Shown: in pieces, positions 17,534-24,131 of the stretch
Numbering within the stretch: position 1 is the stretch's first letter
How the letters are laid out: each line of letters starts with the position of its first letter
Assembly (NCBI GenBank): GCA_031273385.1
Contig: JAISRY010000144.1
Span: forward strand, 1-31,353
Reading direction: 5' to 3'
Origin: Tannerellaceae bacterium
GTDB lineage: Bacteria; Bacteroidota; Bacteroidia; Bacteroidales; Tannerellaceae
Length of the DNA: 31,353 nt
The notes under the pieces: generated by a model
The model's input: the letters and a program-made list of their open reading frames with translations, nothing else
The model's database searches: none
What the model was told of the DNA's origin: nothing
Translations under genes and position numbers: made by a program

Positions 17534-20500
17534 ATGCTGACGGTATACCGGGCTTCGGCAGGATCGGGGAAAACCCACCGTTTGACGGGCGAGTACCTTA
17601 AGTGGCTCTTTTCACAGCCGGGAGCCTATAAGCGTATCCTGGCGGTTACCTTTACCAATAAGGCTACCGACGAGATGAAAGGGCGTATCATCAAAGAGTT
17701 GTACAGGCTGGCTTCGGGGTACGAATCGGATTATATGGCGGAGCTGGCCGCCCTCCATTCCCTTTCGGAGGAGCAGGTACGTACAAGGGCGAGGAAAACG
17801 CTCATCACGATTCTGCATGACTATTCGGCCTTTAATATCAGTACGATCGACCGTTTCTTCCAGCAGACGATGCGTGCCTTTACCCGTGAGATAGGGCTGC
17901 AGGGCGGGTATGGGATAGAGATGGACCAGGAGTTGGTGCTGACCGAGGTGATCGACCGGCTGATGGACGACCTGGAGAAGCCGGAAAACAAAGAGTTGCT
18001 CGGCTGGCTCCTGCGCTTTGCCGAAGAGAAGATAGAGAATGGGGGCGAATGGAACCTGCGCCGCGAGATGAAGACGCTGAGCAGGGAGGTGTTCAAGGAG
18101 AGTTATAAGGCGTTTAGCGACAAGGAGGCGGAAGATATCCGCGATAAGCGGTCGCTCGAACAGTATAAGGATACCCTCTACGCCGTTATCCGTTCCGTCG
18201 AGAGCGAGGCGAAGCGGTTGGGCGAAGAGGGGGTAGGCATCATGAGGCGGTTCGGTTTGCAGCCGTCCGACTTTAAGGGGGTAAGCCGTTCGCCTTTCTA
18301 TCTTTTTGAAAAATGGAGCGCCGGCGAGATGAAAGAGCCTACCGCTACGTTCGCCGGCCTGGCCGATACGGTGGAGAACTGGTATACCAGGACGACGCCC
18401 CCCGCCGTCATACAGATTATCGGCTGCGCCTTTGAAGAGGGGCTGAACGAATGTGTCCGGCGCGTCGTCGCTTTTTTTGGGGATATGGCGGGATACTATT
18501 CGGCCAAGGAGATCGTGCGGCATTATTATACGCTGGGTATACTGGGCGACGTCTCCCGCCAGATCGCCGCCTACCGCGAGGAGAAGAATATCATGCTGAT
18601 CGCCGATACGGCGGAGCTGTTGCACAAGGTCATCGACGAGAGCGAAACGCCCTTTGTCTACGAGAAGACGGGGACGCGTATCGACCATTATATGATCGAT
18701 GAGTTTCAGGACACCAGCCGTATGCAGTGGCACAACTTCTATCCCCTGATCCGCGAGAGCCTGGCGCACCGCCATTACAATATGGTCGTCGGGGACGTGA
18801 AGCAGAGTATTTACCGTTTCCGCAACTCGGACTGGAAATTGCTCGACGAGCAGGTGAAAAGCGATTTCCTCCCCGGGCAGGTCGAAGAGGAGACGTTGAA
18901 AGAAAACTGGCGCAGTTGCCGGCATATCGTCTCGTTCAATAATGCCCTTTTCACGATCGCCCCCGCTTTGCTGCAATCCCTGTATAACGAATCCCTGGAG
19001 GCCTCTTCGCTGACGGAGGGCGAACAGGCGCCTTTCCTTTCCAGGATTATGTCGGCCTACGAGGGGAGTTTCCAGCTGACGCCGCCGCCCTTGCAGGGTA
19101 AGGAGGGGCATGTGCGGGTCGAGTTTCTTCCCGATGAGGAGGAGGCCGACTGGAAAGAGGCCTCCTTGCAGCGGCTTCCCCAAGTGTTGGAAGAGTTGCA
19201 GGACAAGGGCTATGCGCTGAAAGAGATAGCTATCCTCGTTAGGACGAACCAGGAGGGGGCGTCGATCGCCGATGCGCTGTTGGCGTATAAGGAGGAGCAT
19301 CCGCCGGGCGCTTACCGCTACGATATTATTTCGGACGATGCGCTGTTTACCGGCAGCTCTCCGGCGGTGCGCTTCTTCGTCGCCCTGTTGCGCTACATGA
19401 AGAATCCGGAGGAGAGGACAAACAGGCAGATGGCGCTGATCGCCTGTGCCGCGCTGAAAGGGGATTCGTCGCCGGAGGAGTGGGGCGAGGATTTCCCGCC
19501 CGCCGTCCGCCGGTCGCTGGAGGCCTTGTCGCGCCGGTCGCTGTATGAAATCGTAGAGGGGCTGTTCCGGCTGTTTGCGGATCTCTTCCCGGAGAACGAA
19601 CAGGTGTTCATACAGGCCTTTTTCGACATGGTATCGGAGTTTGCACGGAAAGAGAGCGCCGACCTTAGCCGTTTCCTCAAATGGTGGGACGAAACGGGGG
19701 AGCGCAAGACGATCGCCACGCCCGAAGAGCAGGATGCGGTACGAATACTGACCATACACAAGTCGAAGGGGCTGGGGTTTAAGGCGGTTATCCTCCCTTT
19801 CGGCAATTGGGAGATCGACCACCGCGCCACCCAGACGGTTATCCTTTGGTGCCGCCCCGAAAGGGAGCCGTTCGACCGCCTCTCCCTTGTCCCGGTACGT
19901 TACGGGCAGATCCTGACGAAAACCATCTTTGCCAAAGATTATTTCCATGAGCGGCTACATGCCTCGATCGACAACCTCAACACGCTGTATGTCGCTTTTA
20001 CCCGCGCCGAAGAGGAGCTGATCGTCTTTGCGCCCCGCCCGTCCAAGGTGGACAAAGAGAGCGGGGAGATCGGGAAGATCGGCGGTATCGCCGATTTGCT
20101 GTGGGCAGGCCTGTGTACGCCGGAAGCGCAGACGCGGAGCGGGGAGGAGCTGATTCCGCTGTCGGGGTCGTTTGACCGGGAGGAGGGAACGTTTGAGTTG
20201 GGCGGCGCATGGCGTCCGGCGGCGGCTGCGGATAAGGAGCGGGGGACGGAAGAGATCCCGATGCGCCGCCTCTCGTCGGCTTTGCCCGACGAACGGTTGC
20301 GGCTGCGGCTTCACGGCAAAGGCTTCTTTTTCGACAGTCCGGGGCGGAAGCACGGGGCGTTGATGCACGAGGTGCTGAGCAGGATCAATACGAAGCGGGA
20401 TATCCCCGCCGCAGTGGAAAGTTACCGCCTGGAGGGGATTATCGACCGCGAAGAGGAGCGGGCGCTGGCGGCGCGCTTGCAGGAGTTGCTGGCTTTGCCG

Positions 20501-20770
20501 GAGGTCGCCCCCTGGTTTGAAAGCCCCCAGCGCGTGCTAAACGAGGTGAGCATCCTTTCGGGAGATGGGATTACGCGCCGCCCGGATCGTGTGATGATCG
20601 AGGGGGACAGGGTGATCGTGGTGGATTATAAGTTTGGGCAGCAGGAGGAAAAGCGCCACCTGAGACAGGTCGGACGCTACCTTTCGCTCATCCGCCGTAT
20701 GGGTTACGCCAGGGTGGAGGGCTACCTCTGGTATGTCGAATTAAATAAAATAGAACCGGTGATGGACTGA
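17534..20770 (+). CDS. AddA/RecB-like UvrD-family helicase-nuclease
   Basis: A 1078-residue superfamily 1A helicase fused to a RecB-type nuclease, for double-strand-break end processing. Walker A is at 7-14 (ASAGSGKT), followed by AVTFTNKATDEMK (motif Ia). Motif II IDEFQD is at 388-393, and GDVKQSIYRFR is motif III. TIHKSKGLGFKAVILPF and LYVAFTRAEEELIVF are motifs V and VI. The C-terminal nuclease has His945 (ALMHEVL), the Asp of PDRV, and Asp1031-Tyr-Lys1033. The start at 17534 gives the conserved MLTVYRASAGSGKT opening; an in-frame extension back to 17414 overlaps the gene before it and is rejected. The partner AddB-type nuclease subunit is not next to it, which is worth noting because the pair is often adjacent. 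Confidence 0.88.
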   Translation: MLTVYRASAGSGKTHRLTGEYLKWLFSQPGAYKRILAVTFTNKATDEMKGRIIKELYRLASGYESDYMAELAALHSLSEEQVRTRARKTLITILHDYSAFNISTIDRFFQQTMRAFTREIGLQGGYGIEMDQELVLTEVIDRLMDDLEKPENKELLGWLLRFAEEKIENGGEWNLRREMKTLSREVFKESYKAFSDKEAEDIRDKRSLEQYKDTLYAVIRSVESEAKRLGEEGVGIMRRFGLQPSDFKGVSRSPFYLFEKWSAGEMKEPTATFAGLADTVENWYTRTTPPAVIQIIGCAFEEGLNECVRRVVAFFGDMAGYYSAKEIVRHYYTLGILGDVSRQIAAYREEKNIMLIADTAELLHKVIDESETPFVYEKTGTRIDHYMIDEFQDTSRMQWHNFYPLIRESLAHRHYNMVVGDVKQSIYRFRNSDWKLLDEQVKSDFLPGQVEEETLKENWRSCRHIVSFNNALFTIAPALLQSLYNESLEASSLTEGEQAPFLSRIMSAYEGSFQLTPPPLQGKEGHVRVEFLPDEEEADWKEASLQRLPQVLEELQDKGYALKEIAILVRTNQEGASIADALLAYKEEHPPGAYRYDIISDDALFTGSSPAVRFFVALLRYMKNPEERTNRQMALIACAALKGDSSPEEWGEDFPPAVRRSLEALSRRSLYEIVEGLFRLFADLFPENEQVFIQAFFDMVSEFARKESADLSRFLKWWDETGERKTIATPEEQDAVRILTIHKSKGLGFKAVILPFGNWEIDHRATQTVILWCRPEREPFDRLSLVPVRYGQILTKTIFAKDYFHERLHASIDNLNTLYVAFTRAEEELIVFAPRPSKVDKESGEIGKIGGIADLLWAGLCTPEAQTRSGEELIPLSGSFDREEGTFELGGAWRPAAAADKERGTEEIPMRRLSSALPDERLRLRLHGKGFFFDSPGRKHGALMHEVLSRINTKRDIPAAVESYRLEGIIDREEERALAARLQELLALPEVAPWFESPQRVLNEVSILSGDGITRRPDRVMIEGDRVIVVDYKFGQQEEKRHLRQVGRYLSLIRRMGYARVEGYLWYVELNKIEPVMD

Positions 20771-20787
20771 TATTCGACAATAATGTA

Positions 20788-20795
20788 TATTTTTG
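20788..20795 (+). promoter_or_regulatory. Possible -7 element ahead of psd
   Basis: TATTTTTG lies 15 bases before the ATG at 20811, in the 40-base gap after the helicase gene. No -33 TTTG is evident. It may allow separate expression of the phospholipid genes or be chance. Confidence 0.3.
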
Positions 20796-20810
20796 CAGAC
20801 ACAAAAGAAA

Positions 20811-21533
20811 ATGATGGCCATTCGGAAAATAAAGAAAATAAAGGTACATAAGGTACATAAAGAGGGAACAGGCTTGTTGTTGTCGCTGTTTTCAATCTTG
20901 TTTGTCGTCAATCTCGGATTGTTTCATACGGTGGGGAAGTGCGCCCTGTTTTATTCCGCCGCCGTGCTGTCTTCCTTTTTGTTTCTCCTGGTGTTGAACT
21001 TCTTCCGCAGTCCGTTCCGCCGCTTCCCTTTCGACCCGGAGGGGTTGGTTATTGCGCCTGCCGACGGGACTATCGTCGTGATCGAAGAGGTCATGGAGCG
21101 CGAGGTGCTGAAGCGGGAGTGTATTCAGATTTCCATCTTTATGTCTGTCTTTAATGTCCATGCCAACTGGTTTCCGGTCAGTGGGACGGTCAGGCATGTC
21201 TCCCATACCGACGGTCGCTTTATGGCGGCTTACCTGCCGAAGAGCAGTACGGAGAACGAGCGTTCCACGATTGTGATTACGACGCGGAGCGGCGTGGAAA
21301 TCCTGGCGCGCCAGATTGCCGGCGCCGTTGCCCGCAGGATCGTCACGTATGCCAAAGAGGGGGAGAGCTGCGATGTGAACGAGCACCTGGGATTTATCAA
21401 GTTCGGCTCGCGCGTGGATGTCTTTATCCCGCTCGACAGCGAAGTGCTGGTCGATATGGACCAGCAGGTGATCGGGAACCAAACCGTCCTGGCTCGCCTG
21501 GAACGCCCTCTTGTCAACCAACCGAATCAATAA
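20811..21533 (+). CDS. psd: Phosphatidylserine decarboxylase
   Basis: Forms phosphatidylethanolamine from phosphatidylserine. It is a 240-residue protein of the short Psd type common in Bacteroidota. Two membrane segments lie near the N-terminus (about 22-65). The catalytic part has VIAPADGTIVVIEEV, the ISIFMSVFNVHANWFPV block and ERSTIVI. The pyruvoyl-forming site is the Gly-Ser of KFGSRVDV near the C-terminus, where self-cleavage gives beta and alpha chains. Two adjacent ATGs (20811 and 20814) and an upstream TTG (20793) are possible starts; I chose the first ATG. The pssA gene, making its substrate, follows after four bases. Confidence 0.92.
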   Translation: MMAIRKIKKIKVHKVHKEGTGLLLSLFSILFVVNLGLFHTVGKCALFYSAAVLSSFLFLLVLNFFRSPFRRFPFDPEGLVIAPADGTIVVIEEVMEREVLKRECIQISIFMSVFNVHANWFPVSGTVRHVSHTDGRFMAAYLPKSSTENERSTIVITTRSGVEILARQIAGAVARRIVTYAKEGESCDVNEHLGFIKFGSRVDVFIPLDSEVLVDMDQQVIGNQTVLARLERPLVNQPNQ

Positions 21534-21537
21534 GGAG

Positions 21538-22242
21538 ATGAATCACGTGAAGAAACATATTCCCAATACGATTACCTGCCTCAACCTGGTGGCGGGATGC
21601 ATTGCCGTCGTCATGGCGTTGGAGGGGCGTCTGCTCGATGCCGCCGCCTGGGTGATGGCGGCCGCCGCGCTGGATTTCCTCGACGGTTTGGCGGCGCGGC
21701 TGCTGAAAGCCTATTCGCCGATCGGGAAAGAGTTGGATTCGCTGGCCGACATCGTGAGCTTCGGCGTGGCGCCGGGGATGGCGCTCTTTTGGCTGCTTCG
21801 CGAGGCGTCGGCGGCCTTGCCGTTGGGGGAAATGAATGGATACGTCCCTTTCCTGGCCTTCGTGATACCGGCCTTTTCGGGGTTGCGGCTGGCTAAGTTT
21901 AATATCGACGAACGGCAAACCTCTTCGTTTATCGGCCTTCCCGTTCCGGCGCATGCGCTCTTCTGGTCTTCTTTGGGTTATGCTTTGCAGCCTGCCGTGC
22001 AGGGCAACGAGCGGGCGTTTACCGCCGCGGCGATACCGTTGGCCGTCGTCACCTCCTTGCTGCTGGTATCGGAGATTCCCATGTTTTCGCTGAAGATAAA
22101 GTCTTTTGCGTGGAAAGGGAATGAATTGCGCTACCTGTTGGCGGGCTGCGCGGTTGTGTTTATCCTCTTTGCCGGCTTCCTCGGCGTAGCCGGTACGGTA
22201 TTGCTCTATGTTCTTTTGTCTCTTTTTAATCGAAAAAGGTAA
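21538..22242 (+). CDS. pssA: CDP-diacylglycerol-serine O-phosphatidyltransferase
   Basis: Makes phosphatidylserine from CDP-diacylglycerol and serine in the inner membrane. The CDP-alcohol phosphatidyltransferase motif is complete: Asp46, Asp49, Gly50, Ala53, Arg54, Gly63, Asp67, Asp71, with the canonical spacing. About seven hydrophobic segments cover the rest of its 234 residues. The start is uncertain. ATG 21538 sits one base after AAGGAG, too close for that to serve as a ribosome site, while GTG 21547 has AAGGAG nine bases ahead and would give the opening VKKHIPNTITCLNL, which matches the usual family N-terminus. It is coupled to psd and to the DUF4834 gene six bases downstream. Confidence 0.92.
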   Translation: MNHVKKHIPNTITCLNLVAGCIAVVMALEGRLLDAAAWVMAAAALDFLDGLAARLLKAYSPIGKELDSLADIVSFGVAPGMALFWLLREASAALPLGEMNGYVPFLAFVIPAFSGLRLAKFNIDERQTSSFIGLPVPAHALFWSSLGYALQPAVQGNERAFTAAAIPLAVVTSLLLVSEIPMFSLKIKSFAWKGNELRYLLAGCAVVFILFAGFLGVAGTVLLYVLLSLFNRKR

Positions 22243-22248
22243 TGAATT

Positions 22249-22512
22249 ATGATTAGAATCGTTCTGTTTTTGTTTTTCTTCTTTCTCCTGTTGATGTTCC
22301 TGATGGGCTTTTCCGTCGTTCGTATGTTCAGGAATATGTTGTTCGGCAATGGGGCGAACGAACGGAAGCCCGGACAGCAGCAGCGGCCGGGCAACAAAAA
22401 GAATGCCGGACAGTCGCGCACGTCGCGCCAGCCGCAGGATGCTCCCCCCCGGAGAAAGCTATTCCCGAAAGATGAGGGCGAATATGTGGATTACGAAGAG
22501 GTAAAGGAATAG
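22249..22512 (+). CDS. DUF4834-family small membrane protein
   Basis: An 87-residue protein with one strongly hydrophobic N-terminal segment (about 3-27). A polar, basic, Gln/Pro/Arg-rich middle (35-70) and an acidic tail ending EYVDYEEVKE follow. This build and its place after pssA match the DUF4834 family, found in Bacteroidota and of unknown function. It would be anchored in the inner membrane with the tail most likely in the cytoplasm. It ends one base before the convergent tadA stop codon, leaving no room for a terminator. Confidence 0.75.
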   Translation: MIRIVLFLFFFFLLLMFLMGFSVVRMFRNMLFGNGANERKPGQQQRPGNKKNAGQSRTSRQPQDAPPRRKLFPKDEGEYVDYEEVKE

Positions 22513-22513
22513 G

Positions 22514-22954
22514 TTATCTCCGTTCACGAAAGAACGCGATCATTTCCTCTGCGCACGCCGCCTCCAACACACCGCCCCTGACCGCCGTCTTGGGATGCAA
22601 CGCCTCCGGCGCATACCGCCTGAACCCCCTTTTCTCATCCGGGGCGCCATATACTACGGTACGTATCTGCGACCAGCCGATCGCTCCGGCGCACATCACG
22701 CAGGGCTCGACCGTTACGTAAAGGCTGCAATCCATCAGGTATTTCGCCCCCAACTCGCCGGTAGCCGCCGTAATAGCCAGCATCTCGGCATGCGCCGTCG
22801 GGTCGTTCAGCCGCTCGGTCTGATTATGTGCGCGTGCGATGATTCGGTTGTTGCACACGATCACCGCCCCGACGGGCGTCTCTCCCTCTTCCCCGGCCTT
22901 ACGCGCTTCCGCGAGGGCTTGCTTCATAAAATATTCGTCGTCGAAAGGATTCAT
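22514..22954 (-). CDS. tadA: Nucleoside deaminase, TadA-type (tRNA A34 deaminase)
   Basis: A 146-residue zinc-dependent cytidine/deoxycytidylate deaminase-fold protein. The zinc and proton-shuttle motif is His55-Ala-Glu57, and the second zinc motif is Pro84-Cys85-x2-Cys88. TPVGAVIV and AHNQTERLNDPTAHAE are typical of TadA, which converts adenosine to inosine at the wobble base of tRNA-Arg. A guanine deaminase-like activity cannot be excluded from sequence alone. Its ATG overlaps the stop of the upstream small gene (ATGA at 22951-22954), so translation is likely coupled. Confidence 0.9.
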   Translation of the reverse strand: MNPFDDEYFMKQALAEARKAGEEGETPVGAVIVCNNRIIARAHNQTERLNDPTAHAEMLAITAATGELGAKYLMDCSLYVTVEPCVMCAGAIGWSQIRTVVYGAPDEKRGFRRYAPEALHPKTAVRGGVLEAACAEEMIAFFRERR

Positions 22955-23181
22955 CTTCTCATCTCATGTTCGTTGAACAGGGTAGGATAATCTTTATCCA
23001 GTGTCTTAAGGATATGGGTGAGGATGGTTTCCCTTAGCCAGTGCGACTTGTTGGAAATATTGTATTTCGACAGGTAATACGCCACCGCCTTGTGCTCCTC
23101 CTCATTCAGCATAAAGGTGACTTTATGCACGCGCGGCTGCTTTCTGTCAGCCGCCGCCGTATATGTACGCCTCTTTTTCAT
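22951..23181 (-). CDS. Small conserved basic protein, possibly ribbon-helix-helix
   Basis: A 76-residue protein with a basic N-terminus (KKRRTYTAAADRKQPR). A predicted strand (HKVTFMLNEEEHKAV) and two helices follow, with NKSHWLRETILTHIL resembling the second helix of ribbon-helix-helix DNA-binding proteins. No firm family name can be given. The frame is open upstream to 23310, but a well-formed promoter at 23187-23217 limits the start to 23181. Coupling to tadA by a 4-base overlap suggests a shared unit; I do not know whether it regulates tadA. Confidence 0.7.
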   Translation of the reverse strand: MKKRRTYTAAADRKQPRVHKVTFMLNEEEHKAVAYYLSKYNISNKSHWLRETILTHILKTLDKDYPTLFNEHEMRR

Positions 23182-23186
23182 GCCTG

Positions 23187-23217
23187 CAAATATATAGGTG
23201 AAACCTTGAATAACAAA
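23187..23217 (-). promoter_or_regulatory. Bacteroidota-type promoter for the small gene and tadA
   Basis: On the minus strand TTTG (23214-23217), 19 bases, TATATTTG (23187-23194): an exact match to TTTG-N19-TAnnTTTG. The -7 element ends only six bases before the ATG at 23181, implying a leaderless or nearly leaderless message. Confidence 0.6.
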
Positions 23218-23234
23218 GAAAAACCGTATTTTTG
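23205..23234 (+). promoter_or_regulatory. Candidate promoter for yraN
   Basis: CTTG (23205-23208), 18 bases, then TATTTTTG (23227-23234), 14 bases before the ATG at 23249. It is divergent from and interleaved with the promoter on the other strand. Confidence 0.45.
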
Positions 23235-23248
23235 TCCGAAAAACAGTT

Positions 23249-23629
23249 ATGGGAGAGAAGAACCTGATCGGTAAGGGCGGCGAACAGCAGGCCTGCGAAC
23301 ACCTGATCAAACAAGATTACCGCATTTTACATACCAACTGGTGCTGGCGCCATTACGAACTGGACATCGTGGCCACCGACGGGCGCGAGCTGGTCGTCAT
23401 AGAGGTCAAGACCCGTTCGGCCGAGAACATCCTTTCGCCCGAAGATACCGTAGACACCGCCAAAATCAGACGCACCGTTTCGGCTGCCGACGTGTATGCC
23501 CGCCTTTACCGGACGAATATGCCCGTCCGCTTCGACATCATCACGTTGATAGGGGAAAAGGACGGGCCCTACGAGATAGAGCACCTGGTAGAAGCCTACT
23601 ACGCCCCGGTCAGGGGAAGACGGTACTAA
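23249..23629 (+). CDS. YraN / UPF0102-family nuclease-like protein
   Basis: A 126-residue protein of the YraN (UPF0102) family, which has a Holliday-junction-resolvase-like fold. GEQQACEHL lies near the N-terminus. The PD-(D/E)XK-like residues are Asp39 (ELDIVA), Glu52 and Lys54 (IEVKTRS), followed by AKIRRTVSAADVY. Its biological role is not established. Length is normal for the family. The start at 23249 follows a candidate -7 element by 14 bases. The next gene in the same direction, holB, lies 502 bases away beyond the repeat field. Confidence 0.88.
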   Translation: MGEKNLIGKGGEQQACEHLIKQDYRILHTNWCWRHYELDIVATDGRELVVIEVKTRSAENILSPEDTVDTAKIRRTVSAADVYARLYRTNMPVRFDIITLIGEKDGPYEIEHLVEAYYAPVRGRRY

Positions 23630-23641
23630 ATCCAATCTAAT

Positions 23642-23905
23642 TCGGGACAAACTAACAACTCCCTCGGGAGAAACTTTTAACTCCCTCGGGAGAAACTAAT
23701 GATTAGGTCGGGAACAACTAATGGTTTCACAGCTGTGAGGTGATCGCCTCACAGGAGTGAGACGATCGTTTCACAGGAGTGAGGCGATCGCCTCACAGCT
23801 GTGAGACCATTAGTTCACAGCTGTGAGACGATCATCTCACAGCTGTGAGACGACAAGTTGCTGCCGACCTAATCGTTAGTTGTCAACGACCCAATCATAA
23901 GTTGT
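23642..23905. repeat. Tandem array of twelve degenerate 22-bp units
   Basis: Twelve consecutive windows of exactly 22 bp fit without a gap or insertion. Units 1-4 (from 23642) begin TCGGGA, units 5-10 (from 23730) begin CAGCTGTGAG or CAGGAGTGAG, and units 11-12 (from 23862) share CGACCnAATCnTnAGTTGT. Many units hold self-complementary cores: CTCACAGCTGTGAG, GGCGATCGCC, and the near-palindrome CTCCCTCGGGAG. In the central block the centres alternate every 11 bp, about one helical turn. The period is not a multiple of three and no plausible gene crosses it. Function unknown. Confidence 0.9.
23716..23815. repeat. About 100-bp imperfect palindrome within the 22-bp array
   Basis: Symmetric about the GATC at 23764-23767 (centre 23765.5). 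Arms 23718-23752 and 23779-23813 pair over 35 bases with two mismatches that are G-T compatible in one strand. The middle 18 bases pair again apart from facing AGGA bulges at 23753-23756 and 23775-23778. Its inner arm contains the perfect 18-bp palindrome GTGAGGCGATCGCCTCAC at 23779-23796. Confidence 0.85.
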
Positions 23906-23918
23906 TCTCGAAGAAGCC

Positions 23919-24083
23919 ATTAAGGGGCTTAAAGGAATTGAGGATTTTAAGGGGATTAAGCGGATAAGAGTCTTAAGGGGCTTAAGGATTTTAAGGAGCT
24001 TAAGCCGCTTAAGAATCTTAAGAAACTTAAGCTCCTTAAGCCCCTTAAAATTCTTAATCATCTTAATTGAGAATCTTAAGGGG
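23919..24083. repeat. Tandem array of 9-bp CTTAAG-type units
   Basis: Seventeen nonamers of the form (C/A/T)TTAAGnnn with some decay, and one 8-bp unit at 23964-23971, run from 23919 to 24070. An isolated CTTAAGGGG copy follows at 24075-24083. Seven to eight units carry the full palindrome CTTAAG. TTAAGGAGCTTAAG (23991-24004) has an inverted partner at 24026-24040, so the array can fold on itself. It starts 14 bases after the last 22-bp unit and stops 18 bases before the holB -7 element. Confidence 0.88.
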
Positions 24084-24101
24084 AATATCGGAGAATTGTG
24101 C

Positions 24102-24109
24102 TATTTTTG
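24102..24109 (+). promoter_or_regulatory. Candidate -7 element for holB
   Basis: TATTTTTG fits TAnnTTTG, 22 bases before the ATG at 24132. The -33 position falls inside the end of the CTTAAG array and shows no TTTG. Confidence 0.4.
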
Positions 24110-24131
24110 GTTCTTTAATTAAGGAGAGAAG

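Noticed and set aside
17612..19948. A 778-codon open frame on the minus strand, antisense to the helicase-nuclease gene
   Set aside because: It is the mirror of a GC-rich gene whose motifs on the plus strand are complete; the antisense product has no recognisable domain.
20793..20810. TTG start extending psd by six codons
   Set aside because: The TTG overlaps the candidate -7 element, and two good ATGs follow.
23642..23905. CRISPR array
   Set aside because: The units are contiguous and degenerate with no unique spacers, and no cas gene is present.
23876..24061. A 61-codon Leu-Lys-rich frame on the minus strand in the repeat field
   Set aside because: Its three-residue rhythm is explained by the 9-bp CTTAAG array, and one 8-bp unit shows that the repeat is not held in a reading frame.
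23630..24131. Replication origin or plasmid iterons
   Set aside because: The 22-bp spacing is iteron-like, but no TTATCCACA DnaA boxes, initiator gene or strong AT-rich unwinding block was seen; kept only as a hypothesis.
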